Positions 55,684 through 64,000 of a stretch of DNA of 64,000 nucleotides are shown one piece after another. The stretch is from the NCBI GenBank assembly GCA_012513915.1, contig JAAZBG010000133.1, positions 45,369-109,368 of the forward strand. The letters run 5' to 3'. Both the position numbers and the translations under genes were made by a program. Origin of the DNA: Fibrobacter sp. (GTDB lineage: Bacteria > Fibrobacterota > Chitinivibrionia > Chitinivibrionales > Chitinispirillaceae). The notes beneath the pieces are model-generated. The model saw only the letters and a list, made by a program, of their open reading frames with translations, had not been told where the DNA came from and searched no databases. Within the stretch, counting starts at the first letter, position 1, and every line of letters starts with the position of its first letter.

Positions 55684-57569
55684 CGGATCTTCCATATCAA
55701 TTTGACAGGCCTTGCCACTGTAACACATTGATGTTAAACACGTTTTCGTTCACTATGAAGTTTTTTTCTGGTGGCTACAACTTCACCACGCGCACGGAGG
55801 AGCTCCGGTAATATCACTTTTGCTTTATCAACAAGTGTTGCCACTGAAGACCGGGGCTTGGGAATTGTATTGATCTTTGTTACAGAACCATCATTCAATT
55901 CCATAACGCAGAGAGTCGATAATTCATTTAGTGCTTCTTGAACTGTCAAGTCAACAGAATCCCATAATCTCGCTAACTCCCGAACTATCATGTAAGCCAT
56001 CATTACAACAAAGACATGCGCTCGTGTTCGTTCTTCTTTGCGGACGTTAATGGGTCTTAATTCAAGTTCTGCAGTTTTACTGATGCGGAATGCCCATTCA
56101 ACTTTTGCCAGGTCTTTGTATCTGTCATGTACCGTTTTGTCATCTACCGCAGATTTTTCAAGATCAGTCTTTATAACATAACAGCCATCCAGTTTCTCTT
56201 CTTCAGCAAGTTGCTCTACCACCTGTTTTATCTTGATCTCACGTAAATGCTGGTCCACGTCAACGCTTACCCATCGGTCAATTTTGAGCTGGGCAATTTT
56301 ATCTTGAACTGCTTTGAGTGCAGTTTCTGTTTTGGATTTGGCATGCGTCGCTAAATATACGTTTTTCTTCTCGCAAAATATCTGTGCACTGTGAAGTTTA
56401 TCACGTCGGGATGAACGTATTTCTTCTGCCCGCACATCGTTTCGCCGAAGAATATAACGCACATTCTTTTCGGTATCCTCCACTTCGTGTATTTCTTTGT
56501 CAAACAGTGATAACTGAATAATCCCATCGGTAAGCAGTGTTTGCATCTGAGGTTTTGTAAGAGCTGTGATATAATGAAAGCCATCCACAAGTTCCAGTTC
56601 ATCGATAACGGTGTTCTTAATCATTCCCCGATCACCAACAAACGTTACTTCTGAACAACCAAACCGGCCTGCAGCCTTCTTGATCTGAGATGGCATCGTT
56701 TTTACATCAGATGTATTTCCCTCAAATACTTCAATTGAAAGTGGATTGCCTGTTATATCACAAAGTAAACCTACCACGATTTGTTTTTTTCCACTTTTTT
56801 TGTCACGATTATAACCAAAAGCGGCCAGCTCATTATCCTGACCCTCTAAATAGCTACTTGTCACGTCATATAGAAAAAGCCCGGGTTTGTCCTCTTTGTA
56901 GCGACTTTTGAAAAGCCGCTGCTCAATTATGGCCTGTCTTTCATGCAACCAATCAAGATTTTTGTAAAGATCATTCTCATTAAAACTCTCGCAATCAAGA
57001 ATGTCGCATGCGGCATGCGATGTTGCCAATCGTACTGCTGACAAGCGTGATCCCTGGTCGATGACACGAGCTATAACTTGCCACAATGCAAGTTTTCCCT
57101 GGCGATCATTGCCCAAGGCGGATGTAATGCCTAGTCGTTTTGCAATTTGATGCACCACCACAACAGCACCCACCGATGCTCCTTGACGCGAGGACCAACC
57201 AGACTTTGGAAAAACTGTGGCATTTGTATCGGATGGAGGAATCGAATCTTTGTTCTCTAAGGCGAATTGGATTGCAGAAATTTCTTGAGGCGAACAATTA
57301 GAGAGGTTACCGATTGTGCGGTGCTTAACTTTGCCATTCTCCCTAAAGGTAGTACGCAACAAGACCCGTGTATAGGTTTTCCCGTTAGGAGCAGTTGTTG
57401 TACATTTATCTAAGTGCATAGTGTATACAAATATATAATATATAACCAATATAATCAACTATATTTTTAATACTACCAATATATTAGTGGCTACATAATT
57501 GCTTGTATTAATCGTTTAACAGCAATGTGAAACAAAGACTTAGGTGCTTTTGTAAAAATGGAAGATCCG
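55684..57569 (-). mobile_element. IS1634-type insertion sequence, intact
   Basis: An 1886-bp element with one transposase gene. The terminal inverted repeats are CGGATCTTCCAT (55684-55695) and ATGGAAGATCCG (57558-57569), perfect over 12 bp. Both are flanked by TTAAAA, the 6-bp target duplication. One copy is present in the window; the ORF has no visible damage, so it may be active. Family assignment comes from the transposase. Confidence 0.9.
55734..57419 (-). CDS. IS1634-family DDE transposase
   Basis: A 561-residue transposase. The catalytic aspartates are in LFLYDVTSSYLEGQ and TFVGDRGMIK, and the glutamate in YKDLAKVEWAFRISKTAEL, as in the IS1634 branch of the IS4 superfamily. The N terminus (MHLDKCTTTAPNGKTY) is the usual start; upstream hydrophobic codons to 57458 are not part of it. 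Full length, no frameshift. Ends 38 bases inside the left inverted repeat. Confidence 0.92.
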   Translation of the reverse strand: MHLDKCTTTAPNGKTYTRVLLRTTFRENGKVKHRTIGNLSNCSPQEISAIQFALENKDSIPPSDTNATVFPKSGWSSRQGASVGAVVVVHQIAKRLGITSALGNDRQGKLALWQVIARVIDQGSRLSAVRLATSHAACDILDCESFNENDLYKNLDWLHERQAIIEQRLFKSRYKEDKPGLFLYDVTSSYLEGQDNELAAFGYNRDKKSGKKQIVVGLLCDITGNPLSIEVFEGNTSDVKTMPSQIKKAAGRFGCSEVTFVGDRGMIKNTVIDELELVDGFHYITALTKPQMQTLLTDGIIQLSLFDKEIHEVEDTEKNVRYILRRNDVRAEEIRSSRRDKLHSAQIFCEKKNVYLATHAKSKTETALKAVQDKIAQLKIDRWVSVDVDQHLREIKIKQVVEQLAEEEKLDGCYVIKTDLEKSAVDDKTVHDRYKDLAKVEWAFRISKTAELELRPINVRKEERTRAHVFVVMMAYMIVRELARLWDSVDLTVQEALNELSTLCVMELNDGSVTKINTIPKPRSSVATLVDKAKVILPELLRARGEVVATRKKLHSERKRV

Positions 57570-57575
57570 TTAAAA
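57570..57575. repeat. Right target-site duplication of the IS
   Basis: TTAAAA directly right of the right inverted repeat, identical to 55678-55683. Confidence 0.75.
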
Positions 57576-57606
57576 CGTCCCGCAGATAATTCAATCTACG
57601 GGACGT
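57575..57606 (-). terminator. PFOR terminator disrupted at its U tract by the IS
   Basis: On the minus strand, ACGTCCCG (57606-57599) pairs with CGGGACGT (57582-57575), extended by AGAT/ATCT inside after a mismatch, with a six-base loop. It is followed by TTTTAA, then the IS. Before insertion the tract would have continued TTTTAATTT. This is the expected end of the PFOR transcript 47 bases after the stop. Confidence 0.7.
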
Positions 57607-57652
57607 ATGTTTTTCAGAAAACGCAGGTTATAGGCCTGTATTTCAACAATAC

Positions 57653-60600
57653 TTACATTTCAAGCGCCGCAAGCTGTTTGAGCATTTTGAACTTCGCAGA
57701 TACAGATTTCTGCGATTGTTCAAGGAACTGCTTTGATGCTTCCGGATTTGATCTCTGAAGCATCTTGTAACGGTTTTCGTTGTAGATGTAATCAGAGAGC
57801 TGAATTGTAGGATCTTTGCTGTCAACAATCAGAGGATTTTTTCCCTGTGCAGTCAGCTCTGGATTGTAACGATACAGCGGCCAGTGACCGGAGTCAACTG
57901 CAAGCTTCTGTTCATTATATCCACTAAGCATATTAATACCATGCGCAATACAGTGGCTGTATGCGAGAATTATAGATGGACCATCGTATGCTTCTGCTTC
58001 CATGAATGCCTTTACAACCTGATTCTGGTTTGCACCCATTGCAACTTTTGCAACATAGATATATCCATAGCTCATTGCGATCATACCCATATCTTTTTTG
58101 ATTGTCGGTTTACCACCAGCAGCAAACTTCGCAATCGCACCCATAGGTGTTGATTTTGATGACTGACCACCGGTATTTGAGTAAACTTCAGTATCGAGAA
58201 CAAGAATATTTACGTTCTTGCCAGTTGCGAGAACATGATCAAGACCACCATAACCGATATCGTATGCCCAGCCGTCACCACCAAGTGCCCAGACTGACTT
58301 CTTAACAAGGTAATCTGCAAGTGAGAGCAACTGAACTGCATCTGCAGATTTGCTGTTTGCAATACCTGCTTTGAGTTTTGCAACACGTGTACGCTGTGCT
58401 TCAATCAGTTCGGTTGTAGACTGGTTTGCATTAAGAATTTCTCCAAGAAGTGTCTTAACTTCTGCCCCTTCAGTTCCGTCAGCGATGATCTTATTAGCAA
58501 GTTCTTGTGCAAATTCAGTAAACTTGTCTACCGCACTTCTCATACCGAATGCAACTTCTGCGTTGTCTTCGAAGAGTGAGTTGTTCCATGTAGGACCACG
58601 GCCATCAGCACGCTTTGCGTATGGAGTGGTTGGGAGGTTTCCACCATAGATTGATGAACAACCTGTTGCGTTTGCAACATAGAGACGATCTCCGAAGAGC
58701 TGTGTGAGCAGCTTTACATAACCGGTCTCACCGCAACCTGCACATGCACCACTGAACTCAAACAATGGACGAACAAGCTGGCTTCCTTTTACAGTGCCTG
58801 CATCGACCTTTGATGGATCTGTGTCTGGAAGGTTAATGAAAAATTCCCAGTTCTTTGCTTCCTCTTCACGGAGCGGGGTCTGGTGTTTCATAACGATTGC
58901 ATCACCTCTGCCTTTTGTTGGACAGTTTTCGACGCATGCGCCACAACCAGTACAGTCTTCAGGAGCTACCTGAAGTGTATATTTAAGGCCGGCGAGCTCT
59001 TTACCTTTTGCATCTGCAGATTTAAATGTTGCAGGCGCTTTTTCAAGGAATTTTGCATCGTATGCTTTTGGACGGATTGCTGCGTGAGGACAAAGAATCG
59101 AACAGCGATGACACTGGATACATGTTGCAGGATTCCAGACCGGAATTTCAACTGCAATATTACGTTTTTCGAACTGTGTTGTACCTGTTGGCCAGGTTCC
59201 GTCTTCAGGAATCTTTGATACGGGAAGATCTGCACCTTCACCTTTAATGATCTGTGCTGTAACATTCTTTACAAAATCAGGTGCTGAATCCGGAACTACT
59301 TTCATCGGTTCAACAGGATTTGACGACGTTTTAGGATAGTTTACTTCATGAACACCTGCAAATGCTTTGTCAATTGATGCAATGTTCATATTGACAACTG
59401 CATCGCCTTTTTTACCGTATGTCTTTTTCACAGCATATTTAATTTTTTCGATTGCAAGATCAACATCGATTACTTTAGAGATCTTGAAGAACGCAACCTG
59501 CATGATTGTGTTGATAAGGTTGCCAAGACCTACTTCATGACCGATTCCGAGCGCGTCAATAACGTAGAGTTTTGCTTTCTTATCAATAAGCTGTTTCTGA
59601 ACACGGCCCGGGAGATGCGACCATACAGTGTCTTTGTCGTATTCTGATGTAAGAAGGAAACTTCCACCTTCCTGCAAGTTGTCAAGCATGTTTACTTTCT
59701 CGACGAATGAGAAATTGTGACATGCAATGAAGTTTGCTTTAGTGATCAGGTACGGATGGCGGATTGGTGCTTTACCGAAACGAAGATGAGAAACAGTAAC
59801 TGTTCCAGCCTTTTTTGAATCGTATGAGAAATACGCCTGTGTATAGTTATCAGTATTGTCGGAAATGATCTTGATACTGTTCTTGTTCGCACTGACTGTA
59901 CCATCAGAACCCAAACCATAGAAAAGAGCACGGAAACACTCTTCACATTCGATTGAATAGTGTTTGTCAAAATCAAGATAATTTCCTGTGATATCATCAA
60001 CAATACCAAGTGCGAAATGATTCTTTGGTGTTGCTTTATCGAGTTCTGCAAAAAGAGCAACAACCATTGCTGGTGTGAACTCTGCAGATCCAAGACCGTA
60101 ACGACCACCGATAACCAGCGGCCATGCAGTAAACTTTGATGTCTTTGCCTGCATTGCTTCACCGATTGCAGTACGTACATCTTCATAAAGAGGTTCGCCA
60201 ACTGCGCCTGGTTCTTTTGTTCTGTCAAGAACAGCAATTTTCTTGGCAGATGCCGGAAGTGCATCAACAAGTGCTTTCCCATCAAGTGGACGGAACAGAC
60301 GAACTTTGAGCACACCGACTTTCTCTTTGCTGTCGAGGAGGTGGTCAACTGTTTCGTGGACAACATCGCATCCGGAACCCATAAGAATGATTACTTTTTC
60401 TGCATCAGGTGCACCAAAGTATTCGTAGAGCTTGTACTGGCGACCAGTCAGCTTTGCGAATTCGTCCATTTTCTGCTGAACTATTGCCGGGCAATCTGCC
60501 ATTATTTTGTTAACAGTTTCTCTACCCTGGAAATAGACATCGGGGTTTTGAGCAGTGCCTCTAAGGATCGGATGATCAGGAGACATTGATGATGCACGGA

Positions 60601-61207
60601 ACTTACGGATAAGTTCATCTTTAATCATTGAACGCATGTCATCATAGGTAAGTTCTTCGATCTTCTGCAGTTCATGTGATGTACGGAAACCATCGAAGAA
60701 GTGAAGGAATGGAACTCTTGATTCAAGCGTCGCAGCCTGAGCGATAAGTGCAAAATCCATTGCTTCCTGAACAGTCGTTGAGCAAAGCATTGCCCAACCG
60801 GTCTGACGAACAGCCATGACGTCACTGTGGTCACCAAAAATCGATAAACCCTGACATGCAATAGCACGTGCAGTAACATGGAAAACCGTCGGAAGCATTT
60901 CTCCGGCAATTTTGTACATGTTAGGAATCATAAGAAGCAATCCCTGTGACGCGGTGAATGTTGTAGTCATTGCACCGGCACTAAGTGAACCGTGAACTGC
61001 GCCAACCGCACCAGCCTCAGACTGAAGTTCTGAAACCTGGGGGATTGTTCCCCAAATATTTTTCTGCTTTGCAGCACTTTTTTCATCACTGATCTCACCC
61101 ATAGGCGATGATGGCGTGATTGGATATATTGCAATTACTTCGTTAACTGCATGAGCAACATGTGCACAGGCGGAATTTCCGTCGTGTGGAACTTTAGATC
61201 TGGCCAT
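57653..61207 (-). CDS. nifJ: Pyruvate:ferredoxin (flavodoxin) oxidoreductase
   Basis: A 1184-residue single-chain PFOR, which turns pyruvate and CoA into acetyl-CoA, CO2 and reduced ferredoxin. The N-terminal half has the pyrimidine-binding domain (NEVIAIYPITPSSPMGEISD). Two ferredoxin-type clusters are in CIQCHRCSILCPHAAIRPK and CTGCGACVENCPTKGRG, and a third cluster cysteine pattern is CAGCGETGY. The TPP site is GGDGWAYDIGYGGLDHVLA and LDTEVYSNTGGQSSK. The start ATG at 61207 has GGAGGAG upstream; a longer frame to 61300 is not used. Monocistronic, ending at the hairpin hit by the IS. Confidence 0.97.
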   Translation of the reverse strand: MARSKVPHDGNSACAHVAHAVNEVIAIYPITPSSPMGEISDEKSAAKQKNIWGTIPQVSELQSEAGAVGAVHGSLSAGAMTTTFTASQGLLLMIPNMYKIAGEMLPTVFHVTARAIACQGLSIFGDHSDVMAVRQTGWAMLCSTTVQEAMDFALIAQAATLESRVPFLHFFDGFRTSHELQKIEELTYDDMRSMIKDELIRKFRASSMSPDHPILRGTAQNPDVYFQGRETVNKIMADCPAIVQQKMDEFAKLTGRQYKLYEYFGAPDAEKVIILMGSGCDVVHETVDHLLDSKEKVGVLKVRLFRPLDGKALVDALPASAKKIAVLDRTKEPGAVGEPLYEDVRTAIGEAMQAKTSKFTAWPLVIGGRYGLGSAEFTPAMVVALFAELDKATPKNHFALGIVDDITGNYLDFDKHYSIECEECFRALFYGLGSDGTVSANKNSIKIISDNTDNYTQAYFSYDSKKAGTVTVSHLRFGKAPIRHPYLITKANFIACHNFSFVEKVNMLDNLQEGGSFLLTSEYDKDTVWSHLPGRVQKQLIDKKAKLYVIDALGIGHEVGLGNLINTIMQVAFFKISKVIDVDLAIEKIKYAVKKTYGKKGDAVVNMNIASIDKAFAGVHEVNYPKTSSNPVEPMKVVPDSAPDFVKNVTAQIIKGEGADLPVSKIPEDGTWPTGTTQFEKRNIAVEIPVWNPATCIQCHRCSILCPHAAIRPKAYDAKFLEKAPATFKSADAKGKELAGLKYTLQVAPEDCTGCGACVENCPTKGRGDAIVMKHQTPLREEEAKNWEFFINLPDTDPSKVDAGTVKGSQLVRPLFEFSGACAGCGETGYVKLLTQLFGDRLYVANATGCSSIYGGNLPTTPYAKRADGRGPTWNNSLFEDNAEVAFGMRSAVDKFTEFAQELANKIIADGTEGAEVKTLLGEILNANQSTTELIEAQRTRVAKLKAGIANSKSADAVQLLSLADYLVKKSVWALGGDGWAYDIGYGGLDHVLATGKNVNILVLDTEVYSNTGGQSSKSTPMGAIAKFAAGGKPTIKKDMGMIAMSYGYIYVAKVAMGANQNQVVKAFMEAEAYDGPSIILAYSHCIAHGINMLSGYNEQKLAVDSGHWPLYRYNPELTAQGKNPLIVDSKDPTIQLSDYIYNENRYKMLQRSNPEASKQFLEQSQKSVSAKFKMLKQLAALEM

Positions 61208-61410
61208 ACTACTGACTCCTCCAAGGAAAATGTAAATCGCAACGACGCGAGGAATAATACCAAAAAAGATAATAAATATAAATATATACAAAGCCGTCAT
61301 TCAATAAGAATTGAGTTTTGTACAAATTTGAATCAATAAAAAACTCTCTTTATAAAAATATCAGCTTTATCCCAAGAGTTGCAAGAATTATTGTGAAAAA
61401 TGTAATATTA

Positions 61411-61732
61411 CATAACCTTGCATTAGCAGTTATTGTTGGTGTTATTATTGCTGCCCTTGTTTTTTGCATCTGTAGCTGCATTTAATGAAAAGTTTGATAT
61501 ACTGAATGACCCAAATGAAGTGATCATTGATTTTGCAGAAAGTCGGGTTGCAGATATGTCGGCGATTCAGGCATTGAACAAAATTACAGAACGATACCAG
61601 AATGTTGGCAAAAAAATTCATCTGAAACATTTAAGCCCCGATTGCCGGCAACTGCTTAAAAACGCTGAGGAAATAATTGATGTAAATATTGTAGAGGATC
61701 CAACATATGGAGTTGCTGTTGATAAGGTATGA
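61411..61732 (+). pseudogene. Decayed SulP-family anion transporter (last helix plus STAS tail)
   Basis: Two frames of a SulP transporter are joined. From 61411 one frame reads HNLALAVIVGVIIAALVF, the last membrane helix. From 61454 another frame reads PLFFASVAAFNEKFDILNDP, then the STAS domain (VIIDFAESRVADMSAIQAL ... LKHLSPDCRQLL ... VEDPTYGVAV) to the stop. About 25 residues that normally join helix to STAS are missing, and the main transporter body is gone. No start codon or ribosome site suits the STAS part. This is a relic of a second sulfate-type transporter. Confidence 0.7.
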
Positions 61733-61943
61733 TGCAGTCAGGTAATAAAAAAGGTTTTTAAGCAAAGACTAACATTGAACTAATGTATTTGCAGTTTGAA
61801 ACAATAAGCTTTTTTCCCGGAGAAATCAGAGTTTTCAATGGGTCAAATGTATATTGATATGATAATCCCGGTAATGGTGTACTGAGATACAGCATTGATA
61901 AACAGTACGCTGTCATTTATAAACAAGAAAATAAAAAAAATAC

Positions 61944-63263
61944 ATGACAAACTACATACTTGACACAACGGTTCTCCTCTACGATGCGCAGGCAATGTTC
62001 AGATTTGATACAAATAATGTCATTATTCCGATTACGGTGATCGAAAGTATTGATCACTTTAAAAGGGACGTTAGTGAAATTGGCCGCAGTGCCCGTCAGA
62101 CATCACGAATTCTTGATGAACTACGCAAGAAATCGTCAATTTCAGATGGTGTTACTCTTGATAACGGAGGGACACTTTTTGTTAAAATGAGCTCCGGTGC
62201 TTCACTGCGTAAAATCCCGGAAGAGCTGCGGGACCGTAACCGCGACTATTCTATTCTCGCAATTGCACTTGAGGTCAAGGAACAGGCCGGAAGTATGCCT
62301 ACCGTTCTTGTTAGTAAAGATATTAATCTGCGTATTAAAGCAGATGCGCTTGGTCTTGATGTTGAAGATTATGAATCGGAAAAAGTTGATATTGAAGAAC
62401 TTTTTTGCGGTATGAAAGAGCTGCGTTTTGATACGCCGGATGTTCAGCGGTATAAAGAGCAGGGAATTCTCGGGTACAGTGGTAATGATCTTCAACCGAA
62501 CCAGTATGTCACTCTTATAGCAGATTCTGATCAATCACAAATTGCACTTGGTCGTTTTGATTACAACAGAATGTCAATTGTCAGGATGATAAATGAACCC
62601 CGTGATGGCGCCTGGAGAATCAAGCCCAAAAACAGAGAACAGATCTTTGCGATGGATGCTTTAATGAATGATGATATCCAGCTTGTGACGCTGGTAGGTA
62701 AAGCTGGTACAGGCAAGACACTTCTTGCGGTAGCTGCCAGTCTTTTCAAAACTGTTGATGAAAATATCTATAGCCGTATTCTCGTTTCCCGCCCGACGCT
62801 TCCAATGGGTAAGGATATCGGTTTTCTTCCCGGTACTGTTGAAGAAAAACTTACTCCCTGGATGTATCCGATTGTTGACAATATTGAACTTTTAATGCGT
62901 AAAGACAGCCGCACCAGCAGAAATGTCCGTGGATTCAGGGAACTTGTCGATATGGGAATACTTGTTATTGAACCGTTAACGTATATTCGCGGCCGCTCCA
63001 TTCATAGTCAATTTTTAATTCTCGATGAAGCTCAAAACCTGACACCACACGAAATGAAAACCATAATAACACGCGTGGGAGAGGGGACTAAAATTGTTGT
63101 TACCGGAGATCCCTATCAGATTGACAATCCATACATTGATTCGTCAAGTAACGGATTAACGTATCTGGTTGAACGGTTTAAGGATCAGGACATCGCTGCA
63201 CATATAACATTTACAAGAGGTGAACGATCGAGACTGTCTGAACTTGCAGCAAATCTTCTTTGA
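61944..63263 (+). CDS. PIN-PhoH family ATPase/ribonuclease
   Basis: A 439-residue PhoH2-type protein. Residues 1-140 are a PIN nuclease domain with YILDTTVLLYD, ITVIESIDHFKRD and the acidic residues of the active site (SKDINLRIKADALG). Residues 230-439 are the PhoH ATPase with Walker A VGKAGTGKTLLAVA and Walker B FLILDEAQNLTPHEMK, and VTGDPYQIDNPY. Such proteins unwind and cut RNA. Isolated gene, no toxin-antitoxin partner is seen. Ribosome site weak. Confidence 0.93.
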   Translation: MTNYILDTTVLLYDAQAMFRFDTNNVIIPITVIESIDHFKRDVSEIGRSARQTSRILDELRKKSSISDGVTLDNGGTLFVKMSSGASLRKIPEELRDRNRDYSILAIALEVKEQAGSMPTVLVSKDINLRIKADALGLDVEDYESEKVDIEELFCGMKELRFDTPDVQRYKEQGILGYSGNDLQPNQYVTLIADSDQSQIALGRFDYNRMSIVRMINEPRDGAWRIKPKNREQIFAMDALMNDDIQLVTLVGKAGTGKTLLAVAASLFKTVDENIYSRILVSRPTLPMGKDIGFLPGTVEEKLTPWMYPIVDNIELLMRKDSRTSRNVRGFRELVDMGILVIEPLTYIRGRSIHSQFLILDEAQNLTPHEMKTIITRVGEGTKIVVTGDPYQIDNPYIDSSSNGLTYLVERFKDQDIAAHITFTRGERSRLSELAANLL

Positions 63264-63368
63264 CATCAAAGTTGCAGAAAGAGTATAATTGTTTTAGTTA
63301 TTGCAATGTTGTGAATTAAAAGACAGTTATGTGTAGTTACATTGTTTTTCCATGGACAGGAGAGATTT

Positions 63369-63902
63369 ATGAAAAAAGTGTTAGTTGCGCTACTGTGTTG
63401 TGCTTTTATTGGTAGTACGTTTGCTGCTGACTGGGCAAATGGTGATAATAGTGCATATAAAAAAGGCGACAAGAATGTTTCTTTAGGTTTAAGTATTTAT
63501 TACTTCGGTTGTTATGGAACTTTTGACTATGCGTTTCATGATGCATTAAGTGCCGGAGGGGGAGTGGGTTATAACGGGTATAGTTTTTCATCATACTGGC
63601 GTTACAATTACTTTCCTCTTGTCGGACGGGTGTTGTTTCATCCATTTAATCTTAAAGTATTATCTGATAAAATTAAAGTCAGGGATAAGCTTGATGTATA
63701 TGCAGGGTTATCACTTGGATGGAGTATCGGATGGGCAACCTGGAAAGGTTCCGGATCATCACTCTCTGATCCGACTGTGGGAGGATTTGTTCTCCGTGAA
63801 AATATAGGTGCACGCTACTATTTTAAACCGGATATATACGCTTTTGTTGAGGAAGGTGCTGGTTTTGGTTGGATTAATGCTGGTGCCGGAATGAAATTTT
63901 AA
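63369..63902 (+). CDS. Small outer-membrane beta-barrel protein
   Basis: A 177-residue exported protein with a signal peptide (KKVLVALLCCAFIGSTFAAD) and eight or so short strands with glycine/aromatic pairs (NVSLGLSIYYFGCYG, SAGGGVGYNGYSF, YAGLSLGWSIGWATW). The C-terminal residue is phenylalanine (AGMKF), the mark of many outer-membrane barrels. GGAG stands before the ATG. An Opa/OmpA-N-like small barrel; function unknown. Confidence 0.75.
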   Translation: MKKVLVALLCCAFIGSTFAADWANGDNSAYKKGDKNVSLGLSIYYFGCYGTFDYAFHDALSAGGGVGYNGYSFSSYWRYNYFPLVGRVLFHPFNLKVLSDKIKVRDKLDVYAGLSLGWSIGWATWKGSGSSLSDPTVGGFVLRENIGARYYFKPDIYAFVEEGAGFGWINAGAGMKF

Positions 63903-64000
63903 TCAAAAATTGTCTGCGCTTGTACGCACTGCAATGCGTGCGAATACTAAACTCAATACTATTGAAAATTGCTATATGGCTTAAGGACATTGTTTAGAAC

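Noticed and set aside
61391..61413. TTGTGAA half-site and palindrome ATGTAATATTACAT near the PFOR promoter
   Set aside because: Only half of a Rex site is present, and the palindrome overlaps SulP relic sequence; not enough to call an operator.
63922..63941. 7-bp hairpin GTACGCA/TGCGTGC after the last gene
   Set aside because: No U tract and a G-T pair; too weak to call a terminator.
1..64000. CRISPR arrays, rRNA genes and prophage
   Set aside because: No regularly spaced direct repeats, no rRNA sequence and no phage genes were seen.

Overview
The window is a stretch of chromosome from an AT-leaning, Gram-negative, probably anaerobic bacterium. Outer-membrane beta-barrel proteins, Sec signal peptides, a lipoprotein and a YaiO-like porin show an outer membrane. 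Pyruvate:ferredoxin oxidoreductase, a Rex redox repressor and a di-iron metallo-beta-lactamase domain point to fermentative or oxygen-sensitive metabolism. The gene mix would suit the Fibrobacterota/Chitinispirillia or a related phylum, but that placement is inference and no rRNA is present to settle it. Two perfect DnaA boxes beside dnaA suggest that the chromosome origin lies at about 51.0-51.6 kb.

Layout: 0-2.7 kb carries a PHP-domain fragment, an HI0933-type flavoprotein and a 23S rRNA uracil methyltransferase. 2.8-10.9 kb (minus strand) is an envelope/exopolysaccharide block: a beta-barrel protein, a HEAT-repeat/GT2 membrane glycosyltransferase, a di-iron MBL-GGDEF-REC regulator, a YaiO-like barrel and a small membrane protein. 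11.1-23.8 kb is a sulfur assimilation island: two trans-sulfuration enzymes, siroheme sulfite reductase, the Sbp-CysTWA sulfate importer, APS reductase CysH, ATP sulfurylase CysDN and an Rrf2 regulator. CysN carries a degenerate APS-kinase tail, consistent with an APS (not PAPS) route. 24-30.8 kb (minus) holds a Gx/EcfT-like membrane protein with a NusG-II partner, a secreted protein, a MoxR ATPase coupled to a large partner protein, and a DUF2225 protein.

31.1-34.2 kb is rex-serC-serA with a promoter and a textbook Rex operator. 34.3-43.6 kb is housekeeping: HIT, smpB, an amidase, murI, yebC, and a ruvC-ruvA-[pentapeptide]-ruvB cluster in which a pentapeptide-repeat gene is translationally coupled on both sides, then DUF2905, acylphosphatase and envelope proteins of unknown function. 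tRNA-His follows. 44-49.5 kb has an AEC transporter, a GH57 enzyme and a PAS-GGDEF-HD-GYP/STAS pair. 49.6-52.4 kb is dnaA, the origin and a DUF5610 gene. 52.6-64 kb carries a lipoprotein, a CorC/HlyC protein, DUF2062, a candidate small RNA, an intact IS1634-type element inserted in the terminator of the PFOR gene, PFOR itself, a decayed SulP transporter, a PIN-PhoH protein and an outer-membrane protein.

The best candidates for new biology are the di-iron-sensor/degenerate-GGDEF/phosphomimetic-REC exopolysaccharide cluster, the MoxR-partner pair with its CRP-like operator upstream of DUF2225, the promoter-terminator small RNA with an anti-Shine-Dalgarno tract, the structured leader before the sulfate-binding protein, and the pentapeptide protein inside the Holliday-junction operon.
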